In this document: one piece after another, positions 44,745 through 55,479 of the stretch
Position numbering within the stretch: position 1 is the stretch's first letter
Layout of the letters: each line of letters starts with the position of its first letter
Source of the DNA: DATBLY01 sp963705545
GTDB lineage: Bacteria > Actinomycetota > UBA4738 > HRBIN12
Assembly: GCA_963705545.1 (NCBI GenBank)
Contig: CAVPJX010000001.1
Coordinates: forward strand, 868,001 to 932,000
Length of the DNA stretch: 64,000 bases
Direction: 5' to 3'
Program-made: the position numbers and the translations under genes
The notes under the pieces: model-generated
Seen by the model: the letters and a program-made list of their open reading frames with translations, nothing else
Told to the model about the DNA's origin: nothing
Databases searched by the model: none

Positions 44745-45844
44745 TCACGCGAGCACCGCTTCGTAGAGGTCCCGGTACCGAGGTGCCACGCGATCGATGG
44801 AGAACTCCGTGACACACCGTTGGCGCGCGGCCTCGACCCATGGCGTTGCGGGTGACGCCGTCCGCCAGGAGGTCGACCAGCGCGTCGACCAGGTTCCGCT
44901 CCTCACCCCACGGCACGAGCCGGCCCGTTCGACCGTCGATCACCACCTCGCCGACACCCGCGACGTCGTAGGCAACGGATGGCGTGCCCAGCATCCCCGA
45001 CTCGATGAGCGAGGCGGGCATCCCCTCCATGCCGTCGGGCCGGCTCGCGAAGAGCAGCACGTCGGCCATCGAGAGGAGGTCCGGGACATCCGTGCGAACG
45101 CCGAGCATGCGCACCCGGTCCTGCAGACCGAGCGATGACACCTCGGCCTCCATGCGCGAGCGCATCGGTCCGTCCCCCAGGACCACGTAGACCGCTTCCG
45201 GGAGCCGACGAAGAGCCTCGGCCGCGACGCGAAGGAGCGCCGCAGGATCCTTCTCCCACGTGAGCGCGCCCATCGACAGGACGACCGGCACGTCACCCTC
45301 GATGCCCAGGTCCTTCCGCGTCACGGAAGGATCCGCGTAGGCGAGCAGCCGATCGGCATCCACGGCGTTCGGGATCGTGACGATGCGGTCCGGCGGGATC
45401 TTCAAGAGCGTCATCGACTCCCGGCGAACGGCTTCCGCGACCGCGACCACCCGCGCCGTGCGTCGGACGAGGCGTTGATACCCGAGCCTTCGCCATCCGC
45501 TCCGCAGATGCCGGAGGCGCACCTCCGATCCGGCGATAGACGATCGGTGCGTCAGGGTGAGCCAGCACCGAGACCTTCATCGCCTCGCCGCCGTGCGCCT
45601 GGATCACGTGGGGCCGCAACCTGTGAACGAGCCGACGCAGACGAGCCATCCGGACGAGACCCTCTCCACCGAGGAGATGCGTGGCCGCTTCGAACTCGAC
45701 CGAGGGGGCGCGACCCGGCCGCAGGCTCACCACCTGCTGCGCGGTTCCCAGCCCATCGAGCGCGCGGACGAGGTCGGCCGCGAAGATCTCCGCTCCGCGA
45801 CGCTGGGTCGTGGCCACGACGTGGAGGACGCGCATCTGCGCCAT
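44745..45844 (-). CDS. GT4 family glycosyltransferase (frameshifted)
   Basis: About 367 residues: MRVLHVVATTQRRGAEIFAA, PHVIQAHGGEAMKVSVLAH, RTARVVAVAEAVRRESMTLL, VPVVLSMGALTWEKDPAALL, DVLLFASRPDGMEGMPASLI, GTPSVAYDVAGVGEVVIDGR, the full GT-B order of GT4 enzymes. Frames break near 45515 and 44855. The start is ATG 45844 (or 45835 in frame). The stop TGA at 44745-44747 overlaps a GTG. The donor sugar cannot be deduced. Confidence 0.88.
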
Positions 45845-45857
45845 CAGGCGACGGTCC

Positions 45858-46976
45858 TCATCCGCATCGCGAGTGCCGATCGATCGCTTGCGCCATCAGT
45901 TCCTCGAATCGATCGGGTCACGAGATCGACGGACATCTCGGGCCGACGGCTGTGCTCGAGCGCACGCTCCGACAGAGCCGCGCATACCGATCCTGGTCAT
46001 CCCAGACCTCCGAGAGGGCTTCCAGCCAAGCCACGCTTGGAGTCCGGGGCGTCACGAGGATGCCACCCGGTCCAACCGATTCCGGCAGACCACCGACGCG
46101 GCTCGCGACGGTCGGGATCCCACTGATCTGCGCTTCGGAGACGACCCGAGCACCACGGCTCCTCCCACTGGCTCGGTACGAGCAGCAAGCGGCAGTCGCG
46201 GAACAACCGCTGTCGGATCGTGCGTCGCCTTTCGGATCTCGATGTTCCCAAGCCTTCGAGCCTCTCGTTCGGAGACTCCGCAGAGCCGCAGCGTTCGATC
46301 CGCCAACTGAGGCTGAACACGAATGGGACGTCGGGACGATGCTCGGCGAGGTCGAGGGCGACGTCGACGCCCTTCTTCGGGACCGGGTTGACGAAGAGGA
46401 CCTTCTCCTTCGTGGATGCGAGCTGGTATCGCTCGGGGGGAACACGGACGGCAGGAAGGTTGCCTTCACGCCGAGCGCCGCGATCTGACCAGCCATGAAC
46501 GCGGAGTTCGTCACCACGAGGTCAACGGGCGCATCGCGAGCGACGGGGATGGCGGCGTCCACCCTCACGTACAGGATCGTTGGTCGGTCGGCACACTCGC
46601 GCAGTGCGGCGACCGCGAAGTCGGGGTCCGTTCCCGTCACGACCACGACATCGGGCGGAGCTCCCTGCACCGCAGACCGCAGCGTCCGGAGGGGGCGGAT
46701 GGAACTCACGGTTGCGCACCCCGCCTCGGAAACGGCATGTTCCAAGATCCGACCTGTGGTGCTCACGAGCGCCTGATCGAACAGGCCTCGGATCGACCTC
46801 CGCTTCACCGAAGCAAGGAGGGAGACGTCGTTCCCCCTGTTCGCCAGTGCGGCCGCGAGATACCGCGTGCTCATCTCGGCCCCACCGACATGCGACAGAT
46901 GCGCCTTTCCCACGAAGAGGACCCGAAGGCTCGTGGGCTTCACTGAACCGGTGATCGCTTCGTCCTGCTCAAGCAT
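45858..46976 (-). CDS. GT4-like glycosyltransferase (frameshifted)
   Basis: About 370 residues from ATG 46976. The N-terminal domain is LRVLFVGKAHLSHVGGAEMS, TRYLAAALANRGNDVSLLAS, VVVVTGTDPDFAVAALRECA. The C-terminal part is split: EKVLFVNPVPKKGVDVALDL, ERLEGLGNIEIRKATHD, RVVSEAQISGIPTVASRVGG, LPESVGPGGILVTPRTPS. Frames break near 46420, 46250, 46180 and 45910. The likely end is TGA 45858 (RFEELMAQAIDRHSRCG). Part of the same minus-strand run. Confidence 0.78.
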
Positions 46977-47022
46977 GCTTGGGCTCCGGGAGGGGTTGCC
47001 TAGGGGGCTCGTTGGACGTGAC

Positions 47023-47896
47023 TCAGATCGAGTTGCTGTTGACACGCGATGAGATCGGCGACGCTGGGATGGTCCACAGATCGTCCTGAAGAGCCCCCAC
47101 ACTGGCTGCACTCGCCAGCGATCGGATCTGCTCGTTGAAGTCGGAGATCGCCGAGAGGATGGAGGGCCGGAAGCCAGCGTGATCCGCGGCCTTGATCAGA
47201 CCTTGGAGATCCTTAGGAAGACACGTACCGCCGAACCCACGCTCCGCCGTCACACTCAGGTGGTCTGGACCGATGCGTCGATCCAGACCGACGCCATCCT
47301 TGATGTCGTTCCACGCCACCCCGAAGGCGTCGCATACGAGTGCGAGCTCATTGGCGAGTGAGACCTTGGCTGCGAGCATCGCGTTCGAGCTCAGCTTGAT
47401 GCACTCGGCCTCGATCGGACTCACGACCACGAACGGCGCATCGGGTGCGATCCTGACGAGCAGATCACGCAGCGTGTCGTGAGCCTCCGGCGTTCTCGCT
47501 CCTACGACGATGCGATCAGGGCTCACCAACGTCTGAAGCGGCCTTGCTGCGACGAGGAACTCAGGAACGCTCGCGAGCTGCAACCTGGGGAACTCTGTCG
47601 CCAGGCGGTCGGAGGTTCCGGGCGGCACCGTCGATTTGACGGCGACGATGGTTCCGTCGGTGAGAGACGGCTCGACATCGCGGACCGCCTTCCAGACCGC
47701 CACCGTGTCGAGCGTGCCGTCGTCCGATGCGGGTGTTGGCACGCAGATGAACACCACGTGCGCGTCGGCGAGCGCCTCCGGATCGCTCGCGCCCCAGGTA
47801 CGGGTCGAACCCTCGCACGGTCACGCCGGCCCTGGTCATCGCCTGAGCGAGGGTGCCTCCCACGACGCCGAGACCAACGACTCCGATGATCCTCAC
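47023..47896 (-). CDS. Nucleotide-sugar dehydrogenase lacking the C-terminal domain
   Basis: About 290 residues instead of the usual 430-450. The NAD-binding domain is RIIGVVGLGVVGGTLAQAMT + RAGVTVRGFDPYLG and VVFICVPTPASDDGTLDTVA. The central domain is SPIEAECIKLSSNAMLAAKV, LANELALVCDAFGVAWND, GGTCLPKDLQGLIKAADHAG, with the catalytic cysteine in GFGGTCLPKD. The gene stops soon after (PISSRVNSNSI) and only 46 bases separate it from the next gene. The UDP-binding C-terminal domain is therefore physically absent, not hidden by a frameshift. GTG 47896 follows AAGGAG. One frame break lies near 47800. Confidence 0.82.
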
Positions 47897-48042
47897 GACG
47901 ATCTCCTTTCTCCTCATCGCACTGGCGCGGATTCCTTGCAGCACCAGAGATCCAGACCTGGGGTTCGGGTCGGCTCGACTGAGGGCACACGCTCCGGCTC
48001 GAGCCCGAGCGGTCGCCCCTGTGGGCGACGCCGAAGGAACAG

Positions 48043-49208
48043 CTAGTCGCCCGCCACGCCTCGCGGCGCCGCGCCGCGCAGGAGGAGTTCGAAGATCGCG
48101 AGCGGCCGAATCCCACACCGTCGACCATCGCAAGTCGTCGACGGCGCAACGGTTCGATCCCCCCGCCCGGCGGGCTAGGTCCGCGTCGGTCAGGAATCGG
48201 CAGACTTCCGCTGCGAAGCCCCGAGGGTCATCGCAGACGCGCAGACCGTCAGATGGAGCGATGCCCTCGGCCCCCACGGAGGACGCCACTACCGGGCGAC
48301 CGGCAGCCATCGCCTCCACCACCTTCAGCTTGGTCCCACCGCCGGCGAAGAGCGGGGCGACGACGAGACGGCTCTTCGAGTACTCCTCTGCGATCGAGTC
48401 ACGCCACCCAACGAAGGACACGTCTGGATATGAACCGAAGCCCTCCCAGCCAACCCCGACGACGCGGAGATGCGCTCCGGGCACTCGCTTCCTCACCAAC
48501 GGCCACGCATCACGTAGGAACCAAGCGAGACCGAACGCATTCGGGTTCATAGAACGCCAGGAGCGATGAATAGGACTTCCTGACCCTCAGCTCGTTCGGA
48601 GGAGGAACGGACCAGAGTTCATCGCCAGCCCCGTTAGGGATCAGCTGAGCCTTACCGTCCGGAAAATCGCCTGCGAGCCGATCGAGCTCAACCGACGAAA
48701 CGAACCAAACCCGATCGGCCTCTGTGACACTCACCCGCTGCCATCGCGAATACTTCCGGGCCGAAACTTCCGCGGCTGCCCGGTGAACCAAGTCCGGGGC
48801 GATCCTCGCGAGTCCTCTAAGGCGTGAGGAATCATCGTCATGCAGGACGAGGAGCCGTCGTCGAGCGGCAACATCCTCGCGACAGCCCACGTGCTCGACG
48901 TCTCCGCTTGCACCACATCGTAGCTCTCCGTCTCGACTCCACTCTTCAAGTGAGCGTGATGGCACTGCCATGCGAGAGGCGGCCGCAGGGCCACATGCCT
49001 GCGATACCGACGACTTCCCAGAGGGATCGTTGAATATCGGCTCACAGATTCCGCGATCCGGGTAGGTAGCTCCTGCTCGTGGGGAAACAGGTAGTGGAGG
49101 ACATCCACGTCGTGTCCGCTACCTACGTACGACTCGAGCATCGAGGAAATCCTCGTGGCGAAGCCACTGCCTCGCAGCGAGCGGGCGACCAAGACCGCGA
49201 ATCTTCAC
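48043..49208 (-). CDS. GT4-like glycosyltransferase (frameshifted)
   Basis: About 385 residues. From GTG 49208 (with one indel after three codons) AVLVARSLRGSGFATRISSM, SYDVVQAETSSTWAVARMLP, KYSRWQRVSVTEADRVWFVS, and the donor half NPNAFGLAWFLRDAWPLVRK, RVVGVGWEGFGSYPDVSFVG, LVVAPLFAGGGTKLKVVEAM and AAGRPVVASSVGAEGIAPS. This resembles the PEP-CTERM/EpsH-associated type of GT4. Frames break near 49200, 48880, 48545 and 48080. The probable end is the TAG at 48043. Confidence 0.8.
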
Positions 49209-49396
49209 TTGGACGTCTCTAGTTGCACGGTGCCCAGCCTTCCTCCATCACGCGGCGATCGCAGACTCAGGCGGTGGTCGTCGAGCATAAGGGAGTCACG
49301 CTTGAGCGCTGGACGACCGACCCACGAGCGAAATCGAAGAACCACCGTGCGCCCTGCTGTCCGCCATGCACCCTGAACTGATGCTCGGCGACTCAC
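49205..49396 (-). CDS. Uncertain short ORF upstream of glycosyltransferase
   Basis: A 63-codon frame (MSRRASVQGAWRTAGRT ... GGRLGTVQLETSK) whose stop overlaps the next GTG by four bases. This overlap is the only argument for it, since such overlaps mark true genes in this locus. The protein is short, basic and unlike anything I know. It may be the C-terminal remnant of a broken gene. The 140 bases before it, to 49536, show no other gene. Confidence 0.25.
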   Translation of the reverse strand: MSRRASVQGAWRTAGRTVVLRFRSWVGRPALKRDSLMLDDHRLSLRSPRDGGRLGTVQLETSK

Positions 49397-49536
49397 CCGT
49401 GATGAATCCTCACCAACGCTGATCGGGGTTCAGAGCGGCACGTCAAGGGTGCTTCGAAGCGCACTCGACTCGGTCGCCCGGCACACAGAGGTAGTTGCGT
49501 TCAAGCCTTCTCAAGTCTGCTGAGATCTGTGGTTGC

Positions 49537-50351
49537 TCAGCAATGCCAGCCTTCGAAATGCGCCAGAAGCGGTATCCCGCGTCGCAGAAGGATGCGTGTC
49601 ACCCGTGGCAGGTGGTCGCTCTCAAACGTGAGTGCCTCGGTGAAGATTATGGGCCGGTCCTCCGCAAGGATTCGGGTCATACCGGCCAACACCTTGTCCT
49701 CCGCACCCTCGACGTCGATCTTCACAAGGCTCACCGGCGGACCACCGCTCATCAACTCGTCTACCGTGATCGTGGGCACCTCAACCACATCGACGCTAGT
49801 TCCAGAACCCACCGAGGCCAATCGAGATGTACCCGGAAGCTCCCGTCGTGTTACCGCGAAGGACGCCGAACCAACATGGTCGGAAGCGGCAGCGACGACG
49901 ACACGGCATCGGTCTGCCCAGCCGTTCGCCTCGACGTTTGCGCTCAGCCGCTCGGCGACCCTCGCGACCGGCTTCGATGGCGGTGACATGCGCGTTCGGG
50001 TTGACACTGCACGCGGTGAGCGCATAGATGCCGGTGTTTCCCCCCACATCCACTATCTGATCGCATCTAGAGGCCACCCGCGTGAAGAGCGGCAGAGTTT
50101 CCGGCTCGTACTGAGGGAACGCGAACCAGAACATGCGTCGGCCGAGGCGATCGTGCTCAACGGACACGTACCTGGTAGCCATTTCCGCCGGGCACCTTGA
50201 CATGGAACTCGCGCTGGATGGGAATCCTCACCAGCAGCGCCCACGGGAGAAGCCCCACGTGAGCGGGTACCCTCAGGGCGTCGGTCAGAGAGTTCGCTCC
50301 TGCCCACCCACCCGAGCAGCCTCTCCTCACCGTGTTTCTCGCGACGCCCAT
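49537..50351 (-). CDS. FkbM-family methyltransferase (frameshifted)
   Basis: About 270 residues. The N-terminal extension (LTDALRVPAHVGLLPWALLV) and FWFAFPQYEPETLPLFTRVA precede the SAM-binding motif CDQIVDVGGNTGIYALTACS. The FkbM core then follows: VARVAERLSANVEANGWADR, VVEVPTITVDELMSGGPPVS, LVKIDVEGAEDKVLAGM. FkbM enzymes O-methylate sugars or polyketides. Frames shift near 50165 and 49985. GC content in this part is visibly lower than in the housekeeping half, suggesting acquisition by transfer. Confidence 0.85.
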
Positions 50352-50400
50352 TGCTCCCTCTGTTCTTCTCGAGCTCCCACCACGCAGCTAGAACCCGTCA

Positions 50401-51496
50401 TTAGACCGCGGGCCTCAACCTCCCGCGCGCCGCCGGCCGCCTGCGGAATCGCCGCATTCGTGACAAGCGAATCATTCTCCTCTTCAGGGACTTGCTCGCG
50501 CGCCGAAGATCGGCCTCGGCCCGAGCCGTAGGGCGTCGCCCCGCAAGTGGGTCCGACAGTCTCGTAGCGGTCCGCTCGTAACCAAAGCGTTCCAAGGTCG
50601 GCCCCACAAGCACGTCGGCGAGTTCCACGTCTGGAGGCGACAAGTCCCGACGCCAGTCCCTGACACCCATCACCGGAGCCTGGTGCAGGTAGCGTGTGAT
50701 ACTCGTGACTGGGTACTCCCTTTAGTACCTCGTCAGCTCGCACATGGTATCCGAGCATCGCAGGCTGATACTCCAGCTCCAAGAAGCGTGACAATCCACG
50801 AAGAATCGCCTCGGGATTCTTGATCAAGTCCTCATACAGCACTTCGCGATATCGAAGGGGCCCGAGCCGACGCCCCTCCCGGCGGCCGACAAGCACTCGA
50901 CGCTCCCAGAAGAGCAAGGCATGACCGTATGTCTGAAAGACCGAACCCCATACCAGTGGATATGAGCGACTGGGCGACGTCTCTGCCGTCTCGGATCAGG
51001 TGGATGAACCGCGTTTCCGGAAGCAGCTCGTGCTATCGACCTCATGCTCCCCACATATTCCGGTGTCTTATCCCCGTACCGGCACTTGCCTCGCGACGCG
51101 GCGTAGAGATCGTATACCAGGCGGACGGCGGCAGCCGTGTCAGCAGGGTGGTTCTCTTGAACCGCCGACCGCACGATATCGTTATCCATATCCCATCGAA
51201 CGAACCAGCGATGGGAACAGAGCTCATCGAGGAACGCGTCTGAGTCGAACCCATCGTTCGTTTCGAACCGACTCCCTTTGACTTGCGAAGCTCGCCACGA
51301 AATAGGATTCTGGAGGGATCGCGAGCTCGCTGTGGGAATCCAACATGGCACGGAGGAGCGTGGTGCCCGATCGAGGGCATCCAACAACGAATGGAACGAC
51401 CGGAAATTGTAGACTCAGCTCAGCTGGGGGTCGCCTGACCTCCGTCCTCCCGACGAGGCCACAAACACCGTAATCGTATGAAGCGGAGTAGCTCAT
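50401..51496 (-). CDS. PAPS-dependent sulfotransferase (heavily frameshifted)
   Basis: About 360 residues. The 5'-phosphosulfate-binding loop is FVVGCPRSGTTLLRAMLDSH. Further pieces in other frames are WFVRWDMDNDIVRSAVQENH, YGDKTPEYVGSM, RFIHLIRDGRDVAQS (3'-phosphate-binding serine region), LGPLRYREVLYEDLIKNPEA and FLELEYQPAMLGYH, ending LADVLVGPTLERFGYER. This is the standard order of a Sulfotransfer_3-type enzyme. Frames change near 51290, 51050, 50900 and 50690. It would sulfate a sugar hydroxyl of the exported glycan. Confidence 0.75.
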
Positions 51497-51503
51497 GACG
51501 TCC

Positions 51504-52445
51504 TAGACTCGCCGATTCTCGTCCGGGTCGGTGACCGACCCAAACAACCATCGAGTCCCGGCGTTGAGACCACCTAGATTGAGCCCCTGCGAAACAGGAC
51601 CGACGCTCGCCACGAAGCGATCCTCCTGTAGACATGGGAGCACAGCGCCGCGCGATGAGTTTCAGCCGCTGCCTCGGAGGTCTGTGGAATTCAAGCAGGT
51701 AGCCGACATTGGCTTGATCAAGACGTCGTTCGTTCGCGTCCAGCAACCGACTTAGCCAACAACGGACCGAGTTGGGAACCTTCGGCCAGTCAGCTGCCCG
51801 AGCCATGAAGTCCCTGCGGTCATGGAAGTCGACACCGCTCGCCCAAGACGTCGATGAGCTCTCCTCCGAGGCTTCCCGCCCGGCCATCTTTCTGACGTCA
51901 AAGTCCACCAAGATCGACTTGAACCGCTCGAGCCAGCCGGAAGCAGCCAAGTCCCGTGAGCACCTCCCATTCGTGCCCTTCAACGTTCAGCTTCACGAAG
52001 ATGGCGTCGCCAATGTCCATCTCGCGCTCGAACCAATCCGAGGCGCGCTCCACGCTCACAACCGTTTCCTGTGGACCGTCGCCACGCGGTGGCCGTTCGT
52101 GAAACGAGGCTCCCACGGCCCCCTCTGACAGGAGTGTCATCCGGCCTTCATCGATCGCTCAGACCAACCGGCGTGTATCCGCAATCGGTCGCTTCGCAGT
52201 CGCCCTAGCTGCCGCACAGCGCTCGGCGATGGCTCTATCGCGTGAACCTTCGACATGCGAGAAGATCGGGTCCAGCGCGACGGCAACCGTTTCGCCGACA
52301 TGCGCCCCGATGTCAACGAACACGCTTGCTCGTTTCCACTAGGTCGCTCATTCCCGTCAGTGACTGTCACCAGGGTTCGGTCGAACAGCTCGGCAATCTT
52401 CCGAGCCTCGAAGGCCTCCGCACGATCGAGGGCGCATCGACTCAT
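51504..52445 (-). CDS. Second FkbM-family methyltransferase (frameshifted)
   Basis: About 310 residues from ATG 52445, which overlaps the preceding glycosyltransferase stop. Motifs by frame are ACVFVDIGAHVGETVAVALD (SAM loop), HAIEPSPSAVRQLGRLRSDR, ERASDWFEREMDIGDAIFVK + LNVEGHEWEVLTGLG (FkbM hallmark), and FKSILVDFDVRKMAGREAS. The C-terminus reads DRFVASVGPVSQGLNLGGLN + AGTRWLFGSVTDPDENRRV, stop TAG at 51504. Frames break near 52320, 52190, 51990, 51850 and 51620. O-methylation of a sugar is the likely job. Confidence 0.7.
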
Positions 52446-53454
52446 CGACTCGGTAGTAGGGTGGCGTCAGTTGTCATCCTTCTGACGATCGCCGCTCCGG
52501 CCCTCGGGTCTCCACGGTCGAACAGGCAGTGCGGACGAGCGACCCTGTCAGGATCTCCGAGTTGCCACCCGACATCCGCGGCTATCACCGGGATGCCACT
52601 TGCTATGGCCTCCAGGATCGCTCGACTGCAACTCTCCCTCTCCGAAGTCACGACGAGGAGATCGATCTCTCGCATGATGGCCTCGGAGTCGACATAGCCC
52701 CGCCAACTCAAAGACTGGCTCACTCCAAGCGTCGCGAGCTAGGTCCCTGCACTCATCCACGTAGGCGAATCGGTCTTCGTTCGCGTCGAGACCGGTGCCG
52801 AAGAACGAGCCAATGCAGCGTTGAGGTCCGCCGACGTGCCCAGCGATCTGAATCGCGACGTCCAGATCCCTTGACTCGTCGACGGCTTCCGATCCATCCG
52901 ATCTTTGGTGTGACGGGATGGCAGCTGCCGCTCCTCGCTTCGCGATGCTTCGTAACTGCATTCGGCACAACGCCCAAAGGGGTTACGCGCATGCAGTGCA
53001 CCAGGGTGGCCAAACCGTAGTTCGACGGAGCCATCGCGTACACTCGCAATCCCGTTCGCTGCCAGTGCCCATCGCGGAGCGAGCGACGCCTCCCGGGTGG
53101 CGCGGAGTCGCGGAAGATAAGGACCACGGGTTCCCGGCGCAATCTGGCCGTGGGGGCGACTATCCAGACGCCCGTCAACCCGTTCACTACCCAAATGAGC
53201 CTTTGGTTGACGACCCCAATGCGGGCGGCGCATCGAGCGGCCGCACGAAGCTTCGACCAACGCTGACGGAACGGCGACGGTAGCTCCAGCACGAGCGAGT
53301 CGCGATCGGCGCGATCTCGCGCGAACTCAAGAAAGGCTCCGGGAGCAGCGAGATAGTGCGCCTTTGTGCGAACTGCCGCCAGCAAGGACCGCAAGGGACC
53401 TGGGAGGACCTCCGCACCCTCCAAGGGGGTCGACGTACACGACCTGACTTCCAT
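52442..53454 (-). CDS. GT4-like glycosyltransferase (frameshifted, start uncertain)
   Basis: About 335 residues. Readable pieces are EGAEVLPGPLRSLLAAVRTK, IGVVNQRLIWVVNGLTGVWI, LVHCMRVTPLGVVPNAVTKH, CHPVTPKIGWIGSRRRVKG, VAIQIAGHVGGPQRCIGSFF, IDLLVVTSERESCSRAILEA and IASGIPVIAADVGW, which is the GT4 donor-domain order. Frames break near 52860, 52740 and 52700. ATG 53454 is a compromise start; ATG 53577 is in frame further out, and a GTG near 53440 with an indel would also work. The stop overlaps the next ATG. Confidence 0.65.
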
Positions 53455-53752
53455 CGGGAGTCGACGATCTGCAGTACTATGCACATATGTCGATGATTCG
53501 CGCCCGCTGCCGGTATTCGTTGGCGCGAGCTCTCCGGTCCTCTGAGCCTCGACCTCGTTGAGGTGCTTCTCGCGCATAAGCTCCCTCACCTCTCGAGATC
53601 CGTCTCTTCGGCAAACCTCGGGAATCGATATCGCCCGTGCTGCGTTGACCGCCTGTCCCGAGCTCACCGAGCTAGCGTGGCCGCGATCGGAGGTCCAATC
53701 TCTGACCTGGGGAGGAGATCATCGGCGAGGACGGTCTGTGCGCCCACGGAGC
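53455..53752 (-). other. Low-information stretch between glycosyltransferase and G8 protein genes
   Basis: About 300 bases without a gene I can defend. The frame of the glycosyltransferase stays open to 53667 (MREKHLNEVEAQRTG at 53577), but the residues look random. The frame of the G8 protein also runs on to 53664 after its natural end at 53753. It probably holds the promoter or leader of the glycosyltransferase. Confidence 0.3.
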
Positions 53753-55424
53753 TCAGGCGAAGGTGCCTATCTCGCTGACGCTCCCGTTCTGCAGAGTCCA
53801 TCTGCCAGGCGCTCGCGTTGTCGAGACGCTGAACGCGAAGGACTGACCCACGCCGCCCATAGGAAAGGAAGGTGATGTCGCTGGGAAGCAGGTCTCGTCC
53901 GTCAACCGCGGGTCGCACGAGGTCGTAGTGTCTGACACCCGCGAGAGCCATCTGTATCGGTATCTGGGTTGCCTCGATGCGTAGATCCTCGAATACCTCA
54001 GGGGTCCCGACCTGTCGGATGGGTCCCTTCGGTGCGAAGCGAAGACCGATGTGCTCGTTCTTGAGCGTGAGTCCTCGGAAGCGGTTGCCGGTGCGATTCC
54101 TCGCTACCTCCCCGTGAGCGAAGCCATACGACTGGAGGTCGTCCCGTTCTCTGCCGTCAGCACGGTGTCGCAACCGAGGTTGAAGATGTACGCCCCAGCG
54201 ATCACGCCGACGAAATTGGTTCCGATAGACGGTGAATCGCTTCACCAACTGCGGTCGGCCGGCGTTCACGTTCTGCCAGAAGTACGCACCCTTGTTCGCG
54301 TTGTTGTGAGCGACGTTGTCCTCGAACGTCCAGCCATCGCCTGCGACCAGCTTGGCCTTCTCCGGCCAGTTGAAGCCGGCGTTCCATGCCCCGACCGCGG
54401 CGCACCCCCTGACGATGTTCCGCGCGCCTCCCCGAAGAACGAATCCATAGGTGTCGTCAGGCTTCTCACCGGCGATCACAGGGCCAGCGAAACAACGGTC
54501 CCATAGGATGTTGTTGCTCCTATCCTTAACGACATCGCCGTCCCACCAGTACGGCGATTCCTGGACGGCATAGGCGATGCAGTCCCGGAGCGTGATCCCG
54601 TGCGAGGCGTGCGTCACGAAGGCGTGCGAACCCGCGTCGCGCACGACGGTGGCCTCCACCGTGGATCCCCTCGCCGAGGCTCCGCACATGTGGAAGTGAA
54701 GAGGGTACCGGCCCAACACCTTCTTCTTACCCTTGCGAGGTCCGAGGTACCGCATCGCGACGCCGCGGATGGTATGTACGGTCGGGACGTCGTTCCGGAT
54801 GAACACGTGACTTCGACCGCTGGGGGTTCCCTCGATACGCACGTTCCTCGTGAGGTTCAGCACCTCTGCCGCAGGCACGTCGGCACGGGCACGAGGAACC
54901 GGGCTCCCCTTGGCGAACGTGGAGAAGCTCCCGTTCGATCCGAACTGCCCCACCGCGACAGGAGCCACGACCAGCTCATCCTGACCCGACCATGTCGGAT
55001 CGTCCCCGGTGCGGTTCCATCCCGCCTTGGGTGTGCCTCGCAGGTCCAGCTTTCCGGCGCCCATCACCCACAGACCCACGTCGCTTGCGATCGGGCGCAT
55101 CCCGCCACCGACGAATGCCGATTCCCGAACATCGATGAACCGCAGGATGTGCGTGACCCCTGGGTTCGGTTTCATCTCGAGGGTGCCCATCACGATGACG
55201 TTGGCTCGAGTCTCGATGGTCGTGTCCGCGGCGGGATCGAACCGAAGCGTCCGCCCCGCTTCGACGGTGTAGGGAGCATCCAGGAGGGTGTAGCCGGAGG
55301 CGATGTCGGACGTGCCGTGGTCCGCGATCGCGGCCTCGCCGCGCGTCGGACGTAGCGCGCCAGCCAATGCATAGCCCGCCGCGGATGCCGCCGCAGCTGT
55401 GAGGAACGCCCGTCGAGACGTCAT
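53753..55424 (-). CDS. Tat-exported G8-domain / right-handed beta-helix protein (frameshifted)
   Basis: About 556 residues. From ATG 55424 a twin-arginine signal (TSRRAFLTAAAASAAGYALA) is followed by a G8 domain (YTVEAGRTLRFDPAADTTIE, VIVMGTLEMKPNPGVTHILR) and a pectin-lyase-like parallel beta-helix. The helix carries GRYPLHFHMCGASARGSTVE, SHAFVTHASHGITLRDCIAY and VAHNNANKGAYFWQNVNAG. The YPLHFHM segment is shared with G8/CEMIP-TMEM2-type proteins that bind or cleave hyaluronan. Frames shift near 54215, 54090 and 53880; the true end is SFAFSVSTTRAPGRW ... EIGTFA at 53753. It probably acts on or displays the polysaccharide outside the cell. Confidence 0.78.
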
Positions 55425-55479
55425 CCCAGCCACCTTAGCCGGGACCCTTCCTGTTGCAACCACCCGGCGCTGGCATGCT

